DNA from: Avisuccinivibrio_A sp964651505
GTDB taxonomy: Bacteria > Pseudomonadota > Gammaproteobacteria > Enterobacterales > Succinivibrionaceae
Assembly (NCBI GenBank): GCA_964651505.1
Contig: CAZYXT010000056.1
Location: forward strand, 1-16,148
DNA length: 16,148 nt
Reading direction: 5' to 3'
The position numbers and the translations under genes are program-made. Below are positions 14,943 to 16,148 of the stretch, in pieces. Numbering within the stretch: the stretch's first letter is position 1; every line of letters begins with the position of its first letter. The notes beneath the pieces are model-generated. The model made no database searches. It saw nothing but the letters and a program-made list of their open reading frames with translations, and was not told the DNA's origin.

Positions 14943-15069
14943 GCTCTCAAATATTGTATTACAAAGTTCAGAACCTGCTACTACCGGGATAACCGATCAG
15001 CAGAATCAGGGTCTTGTTAACGATTAACGACAGACCTGCAAGACTGACCAGGCTTAGGAGTGAAAAATT

Positions 15070-15088
15070 CCTGATTGTATAGATCAGG
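15070..15088 (+). promoter_or_regulatory. Hairpin in the iclR leader
   Basis: CCTGAT (15070-15075) pairs with ATCAGG (15083-15088) over a seven-base loop, about 45 nt before the start codon. With the larger stem at 15010-15036 it makes a folded leader possible. No known RNA family recognised. Confidence 0.3.
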
Positions 15089-15132
15089 CGTGATACATAT
15101 GCATTTTTCTTGGACAGAGGTAAATAGTCCTT

Positions 15133-15939
15133 ATGACTGAAGACAAAGACGAGAAATCGCGTGTACCCGCACTCAATCGAGCCTTGGCTGTGCTTGACCT
15201 GCTGCAGGCAGGACCGATGAGTATCACCGAAATCATTGCTCATACCGGCATGGCTCGCTCTACGGCATATATTCTCATCGACGAGATGATCAATCAAAAT
15301 CTGGTGCGCCAAAACGATAACGGAACGGTGCAGTTGTGGATGCGCCTGATTCAGTTTGGTACCGCGGCCCGCGAAGGGCTGAATGTGCGCGATGCGGTGG
15401 CGGGCTCTTTGCGCAAGCTGATGGAACAAATCAATTGTCTGGCCGTGCATTTTGGGATCATGGAAGGCTATAGGGCCTACTATGTGGCCAAGCTGGTGCC
15501 GCTTGCCGCGCCTTTGGGGATCAGAACGCGCGAGGGCATGCCTGTTGATCTGGTGCACACGGCCCTAGGCAAGTGCCTTCTGGCCTATCAGGAGAAGGGC
15601 AAGCGCAACAGCATTCTCAGTGCCCTCGACTACACCCCTGCCACCGCCCGGTCCATTGCCTGCTCTGAAGATCTGCGCGTCGAGCTTGACAATATAGTCA
15701 AGCGCGGCTGGGCCATGAATGACTCCGAAGTCGAGCCTGAGATCCGCTCCGTGGCCGTGCCGGTGTTCGGCATTCAAAATATTTTCTTGGGCGCCTTGTC
15801 GGCAGTGGGCACCGTCAGCAACTTTACCGACGAGTATGTGCAGGAGGTCATTAAGAAGGTCAAGGAGACGGCAGGGGAAATTGAGATCGTCTGCTCAAGC
15901 CGCACCGAGCAAAAAGCAGGGCGCCCGCGCGCAGATTAG
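15133..15939 (+). CDS. IclR-family transcriptional regulator
   Basis: A 268-residue regulator with the two-part IclR layout. The N-terminal winged helix-turn-helix is at about 12-70: PALNRALAVLDLLQ, then MSITEIIAHTGMARSTAYILIDEM as the recognition helix region. The GAF-like effector domain is at about 85-255, with EGYRAYYVAKL, GMPVDLVHTALGKCLLAY (the pocket strand) and AVPVFGI. Such proteins are repressors or activators of carbon-source genes that respond to small organic acids or sugars. The ATG at 15133 gives the normal N-terminus, but its AGAGG site is 12 nt away; a small GGAC/GTCC stem around that site (15112-15131) might shorten the effective distance. It is monocistronic here; target genes are not visible in the window. 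Confidence 0.9.
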   Translation: MTEDKDEKSRVPALNRALAVLDLLQAGPMSITEIIAHTGMARSTAYILIDEMINQNLVRQNDNGTVQLWMRLIQFGTAAREGLNVRDAVAGSLRKLMEQINCLAVHFGIMEGYRAYYVAKLVPLAAPLGIRTREGMPVDLVHTALGKCLLAYQEKGKRNSILSALDYTPATARSIACSEDLRVELDNIVKRGWAMNDSEVEPEIRSVAVPVFGIQNIFLGALSAVGTVSNFTDEYVQEVIKKVKETAGEIEIVCSSRTEQKAGRPRAD

Positions 15940-15962
15940 ACACTTTCTTAAGCTGCGCTCTT

Positions 15963-16013
15963 GGCCCTGGATCTCGGGCCTTGAGCCTGCGCGGGCTTTC
16001 ATCGCAAAGCCCG
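15963..16013 (+). terminator. Two hairpins after iclR, possible terminator region
   Basis: GGCCC (15963-15967) pairs with GGGCC (15976-15980), then CGGGCTTT (15992-15999) pairs perfectly with AAAGCCCG (16006-16013) over a six-base loop. No T-run follows directly on the plus strand; on the minus strand the second stem could end a transcript coming from the right edge. Direction is not settled. Confidence 0.45.
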
Positions 16014-16067
16014 GGGTCTCTTTGGCATCTGTCTTCCTCTCAACTTTGAGCCTTTGCAACCTGGCAC

Positions 16068-16148
16068 TCATGAAAATTTTGGGGTCTTGTCAGAAATGAT
16101 GTGAAACATGCCGGACACCTCTTCATCGGCGTCTGATTGTCTTACGGG
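16068..16148 (-). CDS. Possible C-terminal end of a minus-strand gene at the right edge
   Basis: On the minus strand, 26 codons run without a stop from the window edge to a TGA at 16070-16068 and end in FHIISDKTPKFS. The codon choice (GCC, GTG, TCC, GGC, CAC, ATC, AAG, ACC) looks like the other genes, and hairpins that could end a transcript lie just beyond. It is too short to assign a family, and a chance open stretch of this length is common. Confidence 0.2.
   Translation of the reverse strand, partial: PVRQSDADEEVSGMFHIISDKTPKFS

Larger units (their letters stand above)
14569..15132. other. Long gap: terminator, A/T-rich stretch, iclR promoter and leader
   Basis: 564 bp without a credible gene. 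A hairpin at 14590-14614 ends the flrC transcript. From about 14640 to 14880 I see no gene or clear signal apart from an isolated GTGCAC near 14842. A/T-rich DNA with tandem GTGCAC sites and a -10 box follows (14910-14942). About 185 nt of leader precede the IclR start, containing a GGTCT/AGACC stem with inner GTTAA/TTAAC (15010-15036), CCTGAT/ATCAGG (15070-15088) and GGAC/GTCC around the ribosome site. Confidence 0.5.

Noticed and set aside
14968..15558. 196-codon minus-strand frame across the iclR start
   Set aside because: It is the complement of the clear IclR coding sequence and its leader, and shows no domain signs.

Overview
The window reads as chromosomal DNA from a motile, fermentative gammaproteobacterium. 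I lean towards the Succinivibrionaceae/Aeromonadales, because of the FlrC/FleR-type flagellar activator, the E. coli-like separate GlgC and GlgA, the MetNIQ transporter and the style of the IS4/IS1634-type transposase. This placement is inference from protein resemblance; there is no rRNA gene. No tRNA, rRNA, CRISPR array or phage module was found.

Layout. (1) 1-1776: an insertion-sequence transposase that runs off the left edge. It carries a tail of AT-hook-like GRP repeats and a glycine where the IS4 signature expects its catalytic glutamate. (2) 1777-2203: the IS flank, a promoter and a leader of about 250 nt with several hairpins. (3) 2204-7277: a tight five-gene plus-strand operon, metQ-metN-metI, then a GlcD-like FAD 2-hydroxyacid dehydrogenase, then a class I/II aminotransferase of methionine/kynurenine type, closed by an intrinsic terminator at 7284-7305. 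(4) 7306-7788: a convergent non-coding gap rich in palindromes and repeats. (5) 10538-7789, minus strand: glgC-glgA, which make ADP-glucose and then glycogen; glgA starts with TTG. (6) 10962-12029: a solitary TRAP-type substrate-binding lipoprotein with no DctQ/DctM beside it. (7) 12202-12960: a DeoR-family repressor with an 18-bp palindrome in its leader. (8) 13153-14568: a sigma54-dependent response regulator of FlrC/FleR type with no histidine kinase next to it. (9) 15133-15939: an IclR-family regulator behind a long leader, with tandem GTGCAC repeats over its promoter. (10) 15940-16148: two hairpins and perhaps the end of a minus-strand gene at the right edge.

How the genes may work together. 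The transporter, dehydrogenase and aminotransferase are spaced as one transcript. Their joint chemistry could take up methionine or a 2-hydroxy analogue, oxidise the hydroxy acid to the 2-oxo acid and transaminate it to methionine, or run the transamination in the other direction. This is the most interesting metabolic hypothesis here, and it is inference. The glycogen genes are standard storage metabolism. From 10.9 kb on, the genes are single-gene units, three of them transcription factors; their targets are not visible.

No clearly novel multi-gene defence or mobile system was found. The best leads are the five-gene methionine-type operon with its structured leader, the TRAP receptor lacking its conserved ligand arginine, the altered transposase active site, and the operator-like sequences in the gaps.
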